Shown in pieces: positions 19,258-30,387 of a stretch of DNA of 64,000 nucleotides. This DNA comes from Stenotrophomonas maltophilia (lineage in GTDB: Bacteria > Pseudomonadota > Gammaproteobacteria > Xanthomonadales > Xanthomonadaceae), in the NCBI RefSeq assembly GCF_023518235.1, contig NZ_CP090423.1, positions 2,418,001 through 2,482,000 on the forward strand. Reading direction: 5' to 3'. Each line of letters starts with the position of its first letter. Within the stretch, counting starts at the first letter, position 1. The position numbers and the translations under genes are program-made. Under the pieces are notes generated by a model. The model ran no database searches and had not been told where the DNA came from. It saw nothing but the letters and a program-made list of their open reading frames with translations.

Positions 19258-19950
19258 TTACTTGCCCACGGCCACGCTCAGCATGACGCGGCTGTGGGCC
19301 AGCTTGCCCGAATTGTCGCGGCCGTTGCCGTCGGTGCCGTAGTAGCCCAGGCCGACATTGAACAGGCCGAACTGGCGGGCGACGCCAACGTTCCAGTCGG
19401 TGTAGTCCTTGGCAATGCCGTCCTCGAAGGTGCTGCGCCCGACGTTGGCATTCAGGGTGAAGTCCTTCGGCAGGCCCCAACTGCCGCCCAGGCCGAAGTA
19501 CCAGCCATCGGTGCTGCTGTTCCATACATCGTTGGTGTAGGCCACCGTCAGCTTGTAGGTGTCATCCAGCGTGGTGGTGGTGATCAGCTCGTTGTAGTTC
19601 TGGTGGCTGGACTTCAGGTAGGTGTAACGGTTCAGCAGCACGTCGAAGTTGACGCGCTCGGTGACGTCCACGCCGTAGCCGATCAGGTAGTCAACCTCGG
19701 TCTTCGGGTCACCCGGGCCAAAATCCACACCCGAACCCCACACGCCGGCGTACAGGCCAACCGGGCTGGTGTAGGTGAATCCGGCCTGCAGGGTCGGATC
19801 CTCATCGGTCTGCGACACACCACGGAACAGGTAGTCCGACACGGCGGTGACGTTCCAGCTGTACGGCGATTCGTTGTCCTGGGCGCTGGCCGCGAACGGC
19901 GCAAGGGTCAGGGCGGCGGCAATGGCGAGGCAGGCACGGGCGTGCTTCAT
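19258..19950 (-). CDS. TorF-family putative porin (TIGR02001)
   Basis: The 230-residue outer membrane protein has a 23-residue signal peptide (APFAASA-QDN). SYLFRGVSQT-like sequence (here DYLFRGVSQTDEDPTLQAGF) begins the barrel, which has alternating strands and many Tyr/Trp girdle residues. This matches the proteobacterial family TIGR02001 annotated as TorF putative porins; the transported molecule is not established. The gene lies antiparallel between tdh and kbl. Confidence 0.85.
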   Translation of the reverse strand: MKHARACLAIAAALTLAPFAASAQDNESPYSWNVTAVSDYLFRGVSQTDEDPTLQAGFTYTSPVGLYAGVWGSGVDFGPGDPKTEVDYLIGYGVDVTERVNFDVLLNRYTYLKSSHQNYNELITTTTLDDTYKLTVAYTNDVWNSSTDGWYFGLGGSWGLPKDFTLNANVGRSTFEDGIAKDYTDWNVGVARQFGLFNVGLGYYGTDGNGRDNSGKLAHSRVMLSVAVGK

Positions 19951-20109
19951 GGGCGTCTCCGGTGGGGGCGGTGGCGTGGAAGGCGGATGCGGGAACCGGA
20001 GCCAGACAGGTCCGGTTCACGAATTTTTAACCCGTTTGCTATTGCGATGCAACATGTGCCGGCCATGACGGCGCCGCCGATCACCCGGTCCGGGGTCACC
20101 GATGCCCGG

Positions 20110-20115
20110 TAGAAT
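20110..20115 (+). promoter_or_regulatory. Candidate -10 box (TAGAAT) of kbl
   Basis: TAGAAT lies 33 bp before the kbl ATG, giving a predicted leader of about 27 nt. It is the same hexamer as at lpxH. No clear -35 was found. Confidence 0.4.
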
Positions 20116-20148
20116 CGGCGGTTTCCCGTGCTGAGCCGTGCCCACGCC

Positions 20149-21357
20149 ATGACCGACGCCTCCTCCGCCCTGACCCGCCACTATGCAGACGAACTGGACG
20201 CCATCCGCGCCCAGGGCCTGTTCAAGTCCGAGCGGATCATCACCAGCCCGCAGTCCGCCGAGATCACCCTCGACGACGGCCGCACGGTGCTGAATTTCTG
20301 CGCCAACAACTACCTGGGCCTGGCCGACCACCCGGACCTGATCCAGGCGGCCAAGGATGCGCTGGACAGCCACGGCTTCGGCATGGCCTCGGTGCGCTTC
20401 ATCTGCGGCACCCAGGACCTGCACAAGCAGCTGGAAAAGCAGATCGCCGATTTCTTCGGCAAGCAGGACACCATCCTGTATGCGGCCTGCTTCGATGCCA
20501 ACGGCGGCCTGTTCGAACCGCTGCTCGGCGAGAACGACGCGATCATCTCCGATGCGCTGAACCACGCCTCGATCATCGATGGCGTGCGCCTGTGCAAGGC
20601 CAAGCGATTCCGCTATGCCAACTGCGACATGGCCGACCTGGAGGCGCAGCTGCAGGCCGCCGACGCCGCCGGCTGCAAGACCAAGCTGATCACCACCGAC
20701 GGCGTGTTCTCGATGGACGGCTTCATCGCCCCGCTGGACGAGATCACCGCGCTGGCGAAGAAGTACAACGCGCTGGTGCATATCGATGAGTGCCATGCCA
20801 CCGGCTTCCTCGGCGCCACCGGCCGCGGCTCGGCCGAGGTCAAGGGTGTGCTGGAGAAGATCGACATCATCACCGGCACCCTGGGCAAGGCCATGGGCGG
20901 CGCGCTGGGCGGCTTCACCTGCGCCAGCGCCGAGGTGATCGAGCTGCTGCGCCAGCGCTCGCGCCCGTACCTGTTCTCCAACTCGCTGCCGCCGCACGTG
21001 GTCGCCGCCGGCATCAAGGCGTTCGAAATGCTGGCCGCCGCCGATGACCTGCGCAGCACGCTGGCCGAGAACACCGCCTACTTCCGCGAGAAGATGACCG
21101 CGGCCGGCTTCGACGTGAAGCCCGGCGTGCACCCGATCAGCCCGGTGATGCTGTACGACGCCCCGCTGGCGCAGAAGTTCGCCGAGCGCCTGCTGGAAGA
21201 AGGCATCTATGCGATCGGCTTCTTCTTCCCGGTAGTACCCAAGGGTCAGGCGCGCATCCGCACCCAGATCAGCGCGGCGCACAGCCGCGAGCATCTGGAT
21301 CGCGCGATCGATGCGTTCACCCGCATCGGCGTCGAGCTGGGCGTGATCAAGGCCTGA
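20149..21357 (+). CDS. kbl: Glycine C-acetyltransferase (2-amino-3-ketobutyrate CoA ligase) Kbl
   Basis: The 402-residue alpha-oxoamine synthase is PLP-dependent. The PLP lysine is in [14 protein letters not shown] and the cofactor-binding Asp/His in [10 protein letters not shown]. It splits 2-amino-3-ketobutyrate with CoA into glycine and acetyl-CoA, completing threonine breakdown after Tdh. The ATG at 20149 gives [21 protein letters not shown] seven codons upstream is possible but sits closer to the -10 box. Confidence 0.96.
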   Translation: MTDASSALTRHYADELDAIRAQGLFKSERIITSPQSAEITLDDGRTVLNFCANNYLGLADHPDLIQAAKDALDSHGFGMASVRFICGTQDLHKQLEKQIADFFGKQDTILYAACFDANGGLFEPLLGENDAIISDALNHASIIDGVRLCKAKRFRYANCDMADLEAQLQAADAAGCKTKLITTDGVFSMDGFIAPLDEITALAKKYNALVHIDECHATGFLGATGRGSAEVKGVLEKIDIITGTLGKAMGGALGGFTCASAEVIELLRQRSRPYLFSNSLPPHVVAAGIKAFEMLAAADDLRSTLAENTAYFREKMTAAGFDVKPGVHPISPVMLYDAPLAQKFAERLLEEGIYAIGFFFPVVPKGQARIRTQISAAHSREHLDRAIDAFTRIGVELGVIKA

Positions 21358-21365
21358 TCAGGTCC

Positions 21366-21404
21366 GGGGTCGGATCCCTTTCCGCAGGAAAGGGCTCTGA
21401 CCCC
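21366..21404. repeat. GGGGTC/GACCCC palindromic repeat, copy 2
   Basis: GGGGTCGGATCCCTTTCC, a short GCAG loop, then the complementary GGAAAGGG and CTCTGACCCC. It starts eight bases after the kbl stop and shares its ends with the copies at 5227, 30330 and 47611. Confidence 0.75.
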
Positions 21405-21416
21405 ACCAGGCAGAGC

Positions 21417-21475
21417 GTGCCGACCAAGGTCGGCACCTACCGGAGCCGGGTAGCGTGCCGGCCAGGGTCGGCACC
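21417..21475. repeat. SMAG palindrome pair after kbl
   Basis: A reverse unit with stem GCCGACC/GGTCGGC (21417-21441) and a forward GGTAGCGTGCCGGCC unit (21449-21475) fill the space between kbl and the lipoprotein gene on the other strand. Confidence 0.75.
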
Positions 21476-21483
21476 TGTCGACG

Positions 21484-21816
21484 TCATTTCTTTTTCTTCT
21501 TGCCCTTCGGCTCGTCCTTGCTGGCCACCACCACCGGCTTGGCGGCAGCATCCTGCGCGTTGCCCTTGGCCACGCGGATGCCGTTGGCCTTCATCCAGGC
21601 ATCGAACTGGTCGGCAGTCATCTTCTGGTCGCCGTTGCTCATCATGAAGCGGTAACTGCCGCGACCATCCAGCTCCGGGGTCTTCACTTCCACCACCGGG
21701 GTCTCGGCCGGCGTTTCCGCCTTGGCCACCTTCTTGTGGCCGCCACAGGCGGCCAGCAATGCGATCGGCAACAGCAGGCCGGCGCAGCGCAGGGTTCGGT
21801 TGAGGGTCAGGTACAT
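21484..21816 (-). CDS. Small predicted lipoprotein with FDAWMKA motif
   Basis: The 110-residue protein has a lipoprotein signal peptide (lipobox LLAAC, Cys24), then a Pro/Val/Lys-rich linker, the motif KMTADQFDAWMKANGIRVAKG near residues 65-85, and a highly basic tail ending in KKKKK. The ATG at 21816 has GGAG upstream. A closely similar motif ends the exported protein encoded at 22732-23238, on the other side of the pseudouridine synthase gene. I do not recognise the family. The shared 18-residue motif and the common signal-peptide-plus-linker layout suggest paralogues. Confidence 0.75.
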   Translation of the reverse strand: MYLTLNRTLRCAGLLLPIALLAACGGHKKVAKAETPAETPVVEVKTPELDGRGSYRFMMSNGDQKMTADQFDAWMKANGIRVAKGNAQDAAAKPVVVASKDEPKGKKKKK

Positions 21817-21901
21817 GGGCACGCTCCGTTCAAGTAGATCGAAAGCCAGACGCCCCCTACGCCTGGAACGGTGGCCGGCAGCTGCCGGCCGCGGGCGATG
21901 A

Positions 21902-22711
21902 TCAGCCCGCTGCAGCGGCCCCCAGCCGCTGCTGGTCGCTGACCTGCAACACCCGCCATTGGCCCTTGCCGAGATCACCGAGCGCCAGCCCGCCGATCGC
22001 GACCCGGACCAGGCGCAGCACCTGCAGGTCGAAGGCCGCCAGCAGGCGGCGGATGTGGCGGTTGCGGCCCTCGTCGAGGACCACCTCCAGCCACGCAGTC
22101 TTGTCGCCGCTGCGCAGCACGCGCACGGCCTGGGCCACCAGGAACTCGCCATCGTCCTGCACGCCGGCCTGCAGGGCCGCCAGCGTCGCCTCATCGGGCA
22201 GATGGTCGACCTGCACGTGGTAGGTCTTGTCCGGCCCGGTCTGCGGGTCGGTCAGCCGCGCCGCCCATTGCGGGTCGTTGCTGAACAGCAGCAACCCTTC
22301 GCTGGCCTTGTCCAGGCGTCCGACCGGGGCGATCCAGGGTAGACCGGCACCATCGAAACAGCGGTACACGGTGTCGCGCCCACGCTCGTCCTGCGCGGTG
22401 GTCACCACGCCGCGCGGCTTGTTGAGCATCAGGTACAGACGCTGCGGCGCGCCCATCGGCTGGCCGTCGACCTCGATCGGCGGCGCCGGCTGGCCAATCG
22501 GGAATTCCGGATCGCGCACGATGCGGCCGGACACGCGTACGCGGCCATCGGCGATCCAGCGCGCGGCCTCGCTGCGCGAGCACACACCGGCCTTGGACAA
22601 CACACGCGCCAGGCCATGACGGACACCGGCCGGCATGGCAGCGGGCGTCGCACGCCCACGCGGTGCGTGGGAGCGGGCAGCGGGGGCAGCAGGGGGGCGG
22701 CGCGTGCGCAA
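21902..22711 (-). CDS. RsuA/RluB-family 16S/23S rRNA pseudouridine synthase
   Basis: The 269-residue protein has an N-terminal S4 domain (ARVLSKAGVCSRSEAARWIADGRVRV) and the catalytic motif GRLDKASEGLLLFSND with the essential Asp, followed by NRHIRRL. It isomerises a uridine in rRNA; which one cannot be told. A TTG at 22711 with GGGGAG upstream gives a basic N-terminal extension, while the ATG at 22636 would start directly before the S4 domain. It sits 20 bp after the exported-protein gene, probably in one operon with it. Confidence 0.88.
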   Translation of the reverse strand: MRTRRPPAAPAARSHAPRGRATPAAMPAGVRHGLARVLSKAGVCSRSEAARWIADGRVRVSGRIVRDPEFPIGQPAPPIEVDGQPMGAPQRLYLMLNKPRGVVTTAQDERGRDTVYRCFDGAGLPWIAPVGRLDKASEGLLLFSNDPQWAARLTDPQTGPDKTYHVQVDHLPDEATLAALQAGVQDDGEFLVAQAVRVLRSGDKTAWLEVVLDEGRNRHIRRLLAAFDLQVLRLVRVAIGGLALGDLGKGQWRVLQVSDQQRLGAAAAG

Positions 22712-22731
22712 GCCTCTGCTCCCCGCGCGAC

Positions 22732-23238
22732 TTACTTCTTCTCGCCCGGCTTGGTCTCAGCCGGTGCTTCGGCGGCGGCCGGGGCGGCCGCCGGTGCCGG
22801 ACGCGCCTTGACCACACGCACGCCGCGCGCCTTCATCCAGGCGTCGAACTCCTCGGCGGTCATGCGCTTGCCGTTCTGGCTCATGTCAAAGCGCCAGGGC
22901 GTGTTGTCGAATTCGGTCTGCGGCTTGTACGCCGCCGGATCGTTCGGCTTCACCGCCGGTGCGCTCGGGATGGCCTTGGCGATGTTCTGGCAACCATCGA
23001 TGCGCAGACGCTGCAGCACCTGGTCCAGCGACTGCGAGGGGTCATAGCTGCTGCTCAGCACGCCGGCCGGCATGCCCAGCTGATTGCCACGGATGTACAG
23101 CTCGTCGGCCACCGGTGCGATGGTCGTGGCCGGCAACGGAAGCGGCGTAGCGCTGGTGTTGACCGAGCAATCAACCGCAGCGTGGGCGGCGGGAACCAGG
23201 GCCAGCGCCAGGACGGCGGCCGATGCAGAGCGCAGCAT
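22732..23238 (-). CDS. Exported protein with C-terminal FDAWMKA motif
   Basis: This protein of about 168 residues has a signal peptide (cut after VPAAHA), one Cys pair in the mature part, and a C-terminal motif RMTAEEFDAWMKARGVRVVK followed by an Ala/Pro/Glu-rich tail ending GEKK. The motif is nearly the same as in the lipoprotein encoded at 21484-21816. An ATG at 23247 is equally possible. I do not recognise its function. It is probably periplasmic and first in a three-gene group with the pseudouridine synthase and the lipoprotein. Confidence 0.72.
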   Translation of the reverse strand: MLRSASAAVLALALVPAAHAAVDCSVNTSATPLPLPATTIAPVADELYIRGNQLGMPAGVLSSSYDPSQSLDQVLQRLRIDGCQNIAKAIPSAPAVKPNDPAAYKPQTEFDNTPWRFDMSQNGKRMTAEEFDAWMKARGVRVVKARPAPAAAPAAAEAPAETKPGEKK

Positions 23239-23405
23239 GAGGGGCATCCACGGAAGGAAGTGACGCGGCGAGTGTAGCAATGCCGCGACAGCTTTCAAGC
23301 GCCACTTTCAATGAATACGCCAACTCATTGGTTTCATGGACAAATTGCCGACGAACGGTCTGCCCGATCGGCGTGCGGCCAGCATCCGGGCCGCACAAAC
23401 AACAA

Positions 23406-23425
23406 GACCCGGCCGAAGCCGGGTC
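23406..23425 (-). terminator. Terminator downstream of the OmpA-family gene
   Basis: An eight-pair stem (23406-23413 with 23418-23425) with a four-base CGAA loop. On the minus strand it is followed by TTGTTGTTTG. It lies about 30 bp after the ompA-like stop codon. Confidence 0.75.
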
Positions 23426-23456
23426 CTGCAGTGTCTTACGGGCAGAGCGTCAGAAC

Positions 23457-24548
23457 TTAGTTCTGGACGTTCAGCTCGGTACGACGGTTCTTGGCGCGAC
23501 CTTCCGGGTTGTCCGAACCATCCGGGTTGGTGTTCGGAGCAATCGGACGGCTCTCGCCGTAGCCGATCGGGCCGACCAGGCGACCGGCGTCAACGCCGTT
23601 CTTGGTCAGGTAGTTGTACACGGCGGTGGCGCGACGCTCCGACAGCTTCTGGTTGTAAGCGTCGGTACCCTTCGAGTCGGTGTGACCGGCAACTTCAACG
23701 CGCAGATCCGGGTAACGCTTCAGGATCTCGGTGGCTTCGCTCAGGATCGCCACGGCGTCCGGACGCAGGTTCGACTTGTCGAAGTCGAAGTTCACGCCCT
23801 TCAGGTCGATGGAGACCGGCACCGGGCAACCGTCCGGACCGATGGTCTGACCCGGCTGCGAGTTCGGGCACTTGTCGTCGCAGTTGTTGACGCCGTCACC
23901 GTCGTCGTCCAGGTCGGCGCAGCTCGGGGCAACCGGAGCCGGAGCCGGAGCAGCCGCGACCGGAGCCGGGCCCAGCGGGATCACGACGCCGACCGAAGCC
24001 AGCACGTCGCCGAACCAGCTTTCGTTGCGGGCGGCAACGCTCTGGTCGTCGAAGTCAGCGCGGTAGGCCACTTCGGCGCGGACAGCAACGCGCTTGTCGA
24101 AGGTGGTCTGCAGGCCGACGCCGAGCTTGGCGGCAACGTTGCCGTCCTTGCGCTCACGCGGACCGTTGTTGTCCAGCGCGGCGTACTCTTCTTCCGACTT
24201 CTGGTAGCCCAGGCCACCGACGATGTACGGGTTCCAGCCGCGGCCTTCCTTGATGAAGTGGCGACGCAGGTCCAGCGAGATGCCGTACTGCGACCAGTTC
24301 AGGTCCTGGTTGCTGTCGAAGTTCGGGTTCTGGTAGTTCAGCTCACCGTCCAGCGACCAGTTCGGGCTGATGAACTTACCCAGGCCCAGGGTCACGAACG
24401 GAGCGTCATTGGTCAGACGGTCGCTGTCCTGGAAGTTGAAGCCGGCCGAACCGGTCAGGTACCAGCGGTCATCGAACTCCTGCGCAGAAGCTGCCTGGGC
24501 AAAAGCCAGGCCGCCCAGCAGCGCTGCAGTAAGGATCTTCTTGTTCAT
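23457..24548 (-). CDS. OmpA-family outer membrane protein with TSP3-like repeat
   Basis: The 363-residue protein has a signal peptide (FAQAASA-QEF), an N-terminal eight-strand-type barrel, and a Pro/Ala hinge. A calcium-binding thrombospondin-3-like stretch follows (DLDDDGDGVNNCDDKCP, about residues 205-225), then a C-terminal OmpA domain with NFDFDKSNLRPDAV and GHTDSKGTDAYNQKLSERRA, which binds peptidoglycan. It is a structural OM protein linking wall and outer membrane, like OprF or OmpA. It is expected to be highly expressed; the 5' region is long and AT-richer than the neighbours. Confidence 0.93.
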   Translation of the reverse strand: MNKKILTAALLGGLAFAQAASAQEFDDRWYLTGSAGFNFQDSDRLTNDAPFVTLGLGKFISPNWSLDGELNYQNPNFDSNQDLNWSQYGISLDLRRHFIKEGRGWNPYIVGGLGYQKSEEEYAALDNNGPRERKDGNVAAKLGVGLQTTFDKRVAVRAEVAYRADFDDQSVAARNESWFGDVLASVGVVIPLGPAPVAAAPAPAPVAPSCADLDDDGDGVNNCDDKCPNSQPGQTIGPDGCPVPVSIDLKGVNFDFDKSNLRPDAVAILSEATEILKRYPDLRVEVAGHTDSKGTDAYNQKLSERRATAVYNYLTKNGVDAGRLVGPIGYGESRPIAPNTNPDGSDNPEGRAKNRRTELNVQN

Positions 24549-24905
24549 TGAGTACAGCTCCTATTTCGGGGGTATGAAACCGGTAGAGGCATGGGCCAGC
24601 ACTACTGCGTCGAAGCTCGACAGCCGATTCAGCACGCCACCGCCGCGAACATTATGCTCAGGCGGGTGAAGGTCATGTTAACAGTCCCGTAACATGTGAA
24701 GTGTTGCGCCCGACCGTCCACCGGTCCGACGTTGAAACCCTATACAGGATGATGAAAATCCGCAAGACCCTCACTCTGCAAGGGTTTGACGGGGTTTAAG
24801 TGCGAAAAACGACATGCTGCGCAACACCACGGATGACCGTGTTCAGCGCATTTCGGCAAACGTGAGGAACCTTATGATGAGGGGACGCACCCAGCCGGAG
24901 CCGCA
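24549..24905. other. 357-bp divergent regulatory region (OmpA-family / oxidoreductase)
   Basis: No gene is visible. For the minus strand a CATAAT at 24651-24656 could be the ompA -10, giving a leader of about 95 nt. Upstream of it is an inverted repeat CATGTTA-n9-TAACATG (24675-24697). For the plus strand TATGAT at 24873-24878 could serve the oxidoreductase gene. Between them lies an AT-richer stretch with the direct words AACCCTATACAGG and AAGGGTTTGACGGGG. The palindrome is a candidate operator. Confidence 0.4.
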
Positions 24906-25922
24906 ATGAAAGCTGTCGCCCTGAGTCGTGAATCCGCCCCCCTCCTGCACGATGTCCATCTGCCTCCGCCGCTGCCGCCGGGTGGCCGCGACCTGCTGAT
25001 CCGGGTCGAAGCGGTGTCGGTCAATCCGGTCGATGGCAAGCAGCGTGCCGCCACCGATCCGGCCACACTCGACACCCCACGCGTGCTGGGCTGGGACGCC
25101 GCCGGCGTGGTCGAGGCGATCGGTGATGAGGTCACCCTGTTCGCCTCGGGAGACGAGGTCTATTACGCCGGGGATGTCACCCGACCGGGCTGCAACGCGC
25201 AGTACCAACGGGTGGACGAACGGCTGGTGGCTCGCAAGCCCACTACGCTGGATTTTGCCGAGGCTGCCGCACTGCCGCTGACCACGCTCACCGCCTGGGA
25301 ACTGCTGTTCCAGCGCATGCCCCTGCAGCTCGATGACCGTCGTCATGCCGGGCAGCACCTGCTGGTGATCGGCGGGGCCGGCGGTGTGGGATCGATGGCG
25401 ATCCAGCTCGCCCGCCATGCGGGCTTCGAGGTGATCGCCACCGCCTCGCGTGACGCCTCGGTCGACTGGTGCCGGCAGATGGGCGCCCGCCATGTGATCG
25501 ATCATCGGCAGCCCCTGCACCCCCAGCTGCAGGCGCTGGGCATCGCCGAGGTGCAGGTCGCGCTGAACCTGGCCGACACCGATCACTACTGGGATGAGCT
25601 GGGCCAGCTGCTGGCACCGCAGGGCCATGTCGGCCTGATCGTCGAACCCCGCGGCGCGCTGCGGATCGGTGATCCGTACAAGGCCAAGTGCATCGGCATC
25701 CACTGGGAATTCATGTTCGCGCGTGCGCGTTTTGCCACCGCCGACCGCATCGAACAGCACCGCATCCTCAGCCGCGCGGCCAGCATGATCGACGCCGGAC
25801 AGCTGCGCGGCACGCTCAGCGAGACGCTGGGCACGATCAACGCCGCGAACCTGGACATCGCCCATCAGCGCCTGGCCAGCGGACGCACGGTGGGCAAGCT
25901 GGCGCTGGCCGGCTGGGAATGA
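24906..25922 (+). CDS. Zinc-binding alcohol dehydrogenase family oxidoreductase (QOR-like, TIGR02817)
   Basis: The 338-residue MDR-superfamily enzyme has a GroES-like N-domain with VSVNPVDGKQR and the NADPH fold at GGAGGVGSMAIQLARHAG. It lacks the zinc-ligand cysteines, as typical for quinone oxidoreductases despite the family name. The likely role is NADPH-dependent reduction of quinones or reactive enones. A GGAG lies nine bases before the ATG. A SMAG pair follows. Confidence 0.88.
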   Translation: MKAVALSRESAPLLHDVHLPPPLPPGGRDLLIRVEAVSVNPVDGKQRAATDPATLDTPRVLGWDAAGVVEAIGDEVTLFASGDEVYYAGDVTRPGCNAQYQRVDERLVARKPTTLDFAEAAALPLTTLTAWELLFQRMPLQLDDRRHAGQHLLVIGGAGGVGSMAIQLARHAGFEVIATASRDASVDWCRQMGARHVIDHRQPLHPQLQALGIAEVQVALNLADTDHYWDELGQLLAPQGHVGLIVEPRGALRIGDPYKAKCIGIHWEFMFARARFATADRIEQHRILSRAASMIDAGQLRGTLSETLGTINAANLDIAHQRLASGRTVGKLALAGWE

Positions 25923-25934
25923 CTGAAGCGTCAT

Positions 25935-26000
25935 GTAGAGCCGAGCCCATGCTCGGCTGAGGATGCCAGGCAACGCAGCCGAGCATGGGCTCGGCTCTAC
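25935..26000. repeat. SMAG palindrome pair
   Basis: The forward unit GTAGAGCCGAGCCCATGC (25935-25958) and its near-perfect inverted partner (25977-26000) have stems AGCCGAGC/GCTCGGCT. The two units are also complementary to each other and could form one long cruciform. Confidence 0.82.
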
Positions 26001-26100
26001 AGATTCTGCCTGTGGCAGCGGATTGGCCAGCATCTGTATCTATGCTGACGGCTGATTCGGATCTACGGTGGAAACAGATCCCCCTCCCCCCGAGCCCGCC

Positions 26101-28867
<2,767 letters not shown>

Positions 28868-29165
28868 CAAGCGCCTGAATGGGGGGCGGAATGTGATTTC
28901 CGTCACTCCTGTTGAAGCTGAATGTCAAGCCGAGCGGTTCACGATGCGTTCGGCTATGCCCCCCTACCTTGCGCCATCTTTCCGCTCACCAGCCAGTTTC
29001 CGGTGAGCCGGCGCAGCCCCCTCGATCGGTACTGATCGTTTCTTTTGGGGCTGCCCACGGGGCGGCCCCGATGGCCGCCTCCCCATGACGCCAAGTCGTG
29101 CCCCGCTTCCCGTCGCCCCTGCGGCCGGAACCGGAGAGTGCGGCCCATACGGAGCAAGGAGTTAT

Positions 29166-29624
29166 ATGAAACTGGCCTGGATTCTCTGGCTGTCGCAGTT
29201 GTTGCCGCAGCCGGCCGCCGATTCACTGTGTTTGAGCACCACCGTGTACCTGGAAGCCCGCGACCAGACCCTGCGCGGCCAGCAGGCCGTCGCCGAGGTC
29301 GCCCTGCGCCGCCTCGACAGCGGCTTGTGGGGCGACTCGATGTGCCAGGTGGTCACCGCGCGCAAGCAGTTCGCACCGACCATCGTTTCCCCCGGCACCC
29401 AGCTGGGCAATGATGCGGCCTGGAGCGAGGCGATGAACGTCGCCTTCGACGCCGAACGCAACTGGGCGCTGCCGGCCGGCGAGCGCCGTGAGATCGTGCC
29501 CGGTGCCAGCCATTTCGCCGCGCTGTCCATCGCCAGCCCGAACTGGCGCAATGCCTACCAGGTGGCCACCATCGGCGATCACACCTTCTATAAGGTGCAG
29601 AACCTCAAGCCGCGACAGTCGTAA
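29166..29624 (+). CDS. SleB-like cell wall hydrolase
   Basis: The 152-residue protein has a short hydrophobic start, then the Hydrolase_2 (SleB) core: VYLEARDQTLRGQQAVAEVALRR with the catalytic Glu, and a C-terminal ASHFAALS...NWRNAYQVATIGDHTFYK region. Family members are lytic transglycosylases or amidases that cut peptidoglycan; SleB itself acts on spore cortex, but close relatives are common in non-sporing proteobacteria. AAGGAG lies five bases before the ATG. There is no full signal peptide cut site, so export is unclear. Confidence 0.82.
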   Translation: MKLAWILWLSQLLPQPAADSLCLSTTVYLEARDQTLRGQQAVAEVALRRLDSGLWGDSMCQVVTARKQFAPTIVSPGTQLGNDAAWSEAMNVAFDAERNWALPAGERREIVPGASHFAALSIASPNWRNAYQVATIGDHTFYKVQNLKPRQS

Positions 29625-29645
29625 CGATCCGTGCCGGCGGCAGCG

Positions 29646-29675
29646 TTGCCGCCCGCCGCCAGGCTCTGGGATAGT
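29646..29675 (+). promoter_or_regulatory. Candidate promoter of the glutathione transferase gene
   Basis: TTGCCG (29646-29651), an 18-bp spacer and GATAGT (29670-29675), each four of six matches to the sigma-70 consensus. It lies 33 bp before the ATG. Confidence 0.4.
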
Positions 29676-29708
29676 GGGCGTTTCCCGCCCGCATCACCTG
29701 GAGTTCCC

Positions 29709-30320
29709 ATGAAGCTGTACAGCAAGCCCGGTGCCTGTTCCACCGCCGACCACATCGCCCTGCAGTGGACCGGCCAGCCGTTCGAGGTTGAACTGCTGAA
29801 CAAGGACACCCTGAAGGGTCCGGAATTCCTCAAGATTAACCCGGCCGGCGCGGTACCCGCGCTGGTCGACGGCGATTTCGTGCTGCTGCAGAACGCCGCG
29901 ATCATGGGCTACATCGCCGACCGCTTCCCGCAGGCCGGCCTCGGCGGCGACGGCAGCGCGCGCCAGCGCGCCGAAGCCACCCGCTGGCTGGCCTTCGTCA
30001 ATTCCGACGTGCACCCGGCCTTCTCGCCGCTGTTCGCGCCGGGCAAGTTCATTGCCGACGAAGGCCAGTACGACGCCATCCGCGCCGCCGCGCACAAGCG
30101 CCTGCGCGGCCTGTTCGAGACCGCCGACCGGCAGCTGGCCGACAAGCCGTGGCTGGCCGGCTTCCGCAGCTTCGCCGACCCGTACTTCTACATCACCCTG
30201 CGCTGGGCCGCCGGCACCAAGGTCGACCTGTCCGGCCTGGACAACCTGGCCGCCTACAAGGCGCGCATGGACGCCGATGCCGGCGTGCAGGCCGCGCTGA
30301 AGGCCGAAGGCCTGGCCTGA
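29709..30320 (+). CDS. Glutathione S-transferase family protein
   Basis: The 203-residue protein has the thioredoxin-like N-domain MKLYSKPGACSTADHIAL, with Ser/Cys at positions typical of beta-class enzymes, then the glutathione-binding turn NPAGAVPAL and QNAAIMGYIAD. A helical C-domain follows. It conjugates or reduces electrophiles with glutathione in the cytosol. The ATG at 29709 begins the conserved strand. It appears monocistronic and ends just before a palindromic repeat. Confidence 0.92.
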   Translation: MKLYSKPGACSTADHIALQWTGQPFEVELLNKDTLKGPEFLKINPAGAVPALVDGDFVLLQNAAIMGYIADRFPQAGLGGDGSARQRAEATRWLAFVNSDVHPAFSPLFAPGKFIADEGQYDAIRAAAHKRLRGLFETADRQLADKPWLAGFRSFADPYFYITLRWAAGTKVDLSGLDNLAAYKARMDADAGVQAALKAEGLA

Positions 30321-30329
30321 GGCACCCCC

Positions 30330-30368
30330 GGGGTCGGATCCGCCTGCACCGCAGGCGGCTCTGCCCCC
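30330..30368. repeat. GGGGTC/GACCCC palindromic repeat, copy 3
   Basis: GGGGTCGGATCCGCCTGC, an ACC loop, then GCAGGCGG and CTCTGCCCCC. It lies nine bases after the glutathione transferase stop. The central stem sequence differs from copy 2 (CGCCTGC in place of CCTTTCC), yet it remains paired. Confidence 0.75.
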
Positions 30369-30387
30369 ACCGCTGCGATCGGCGTGG

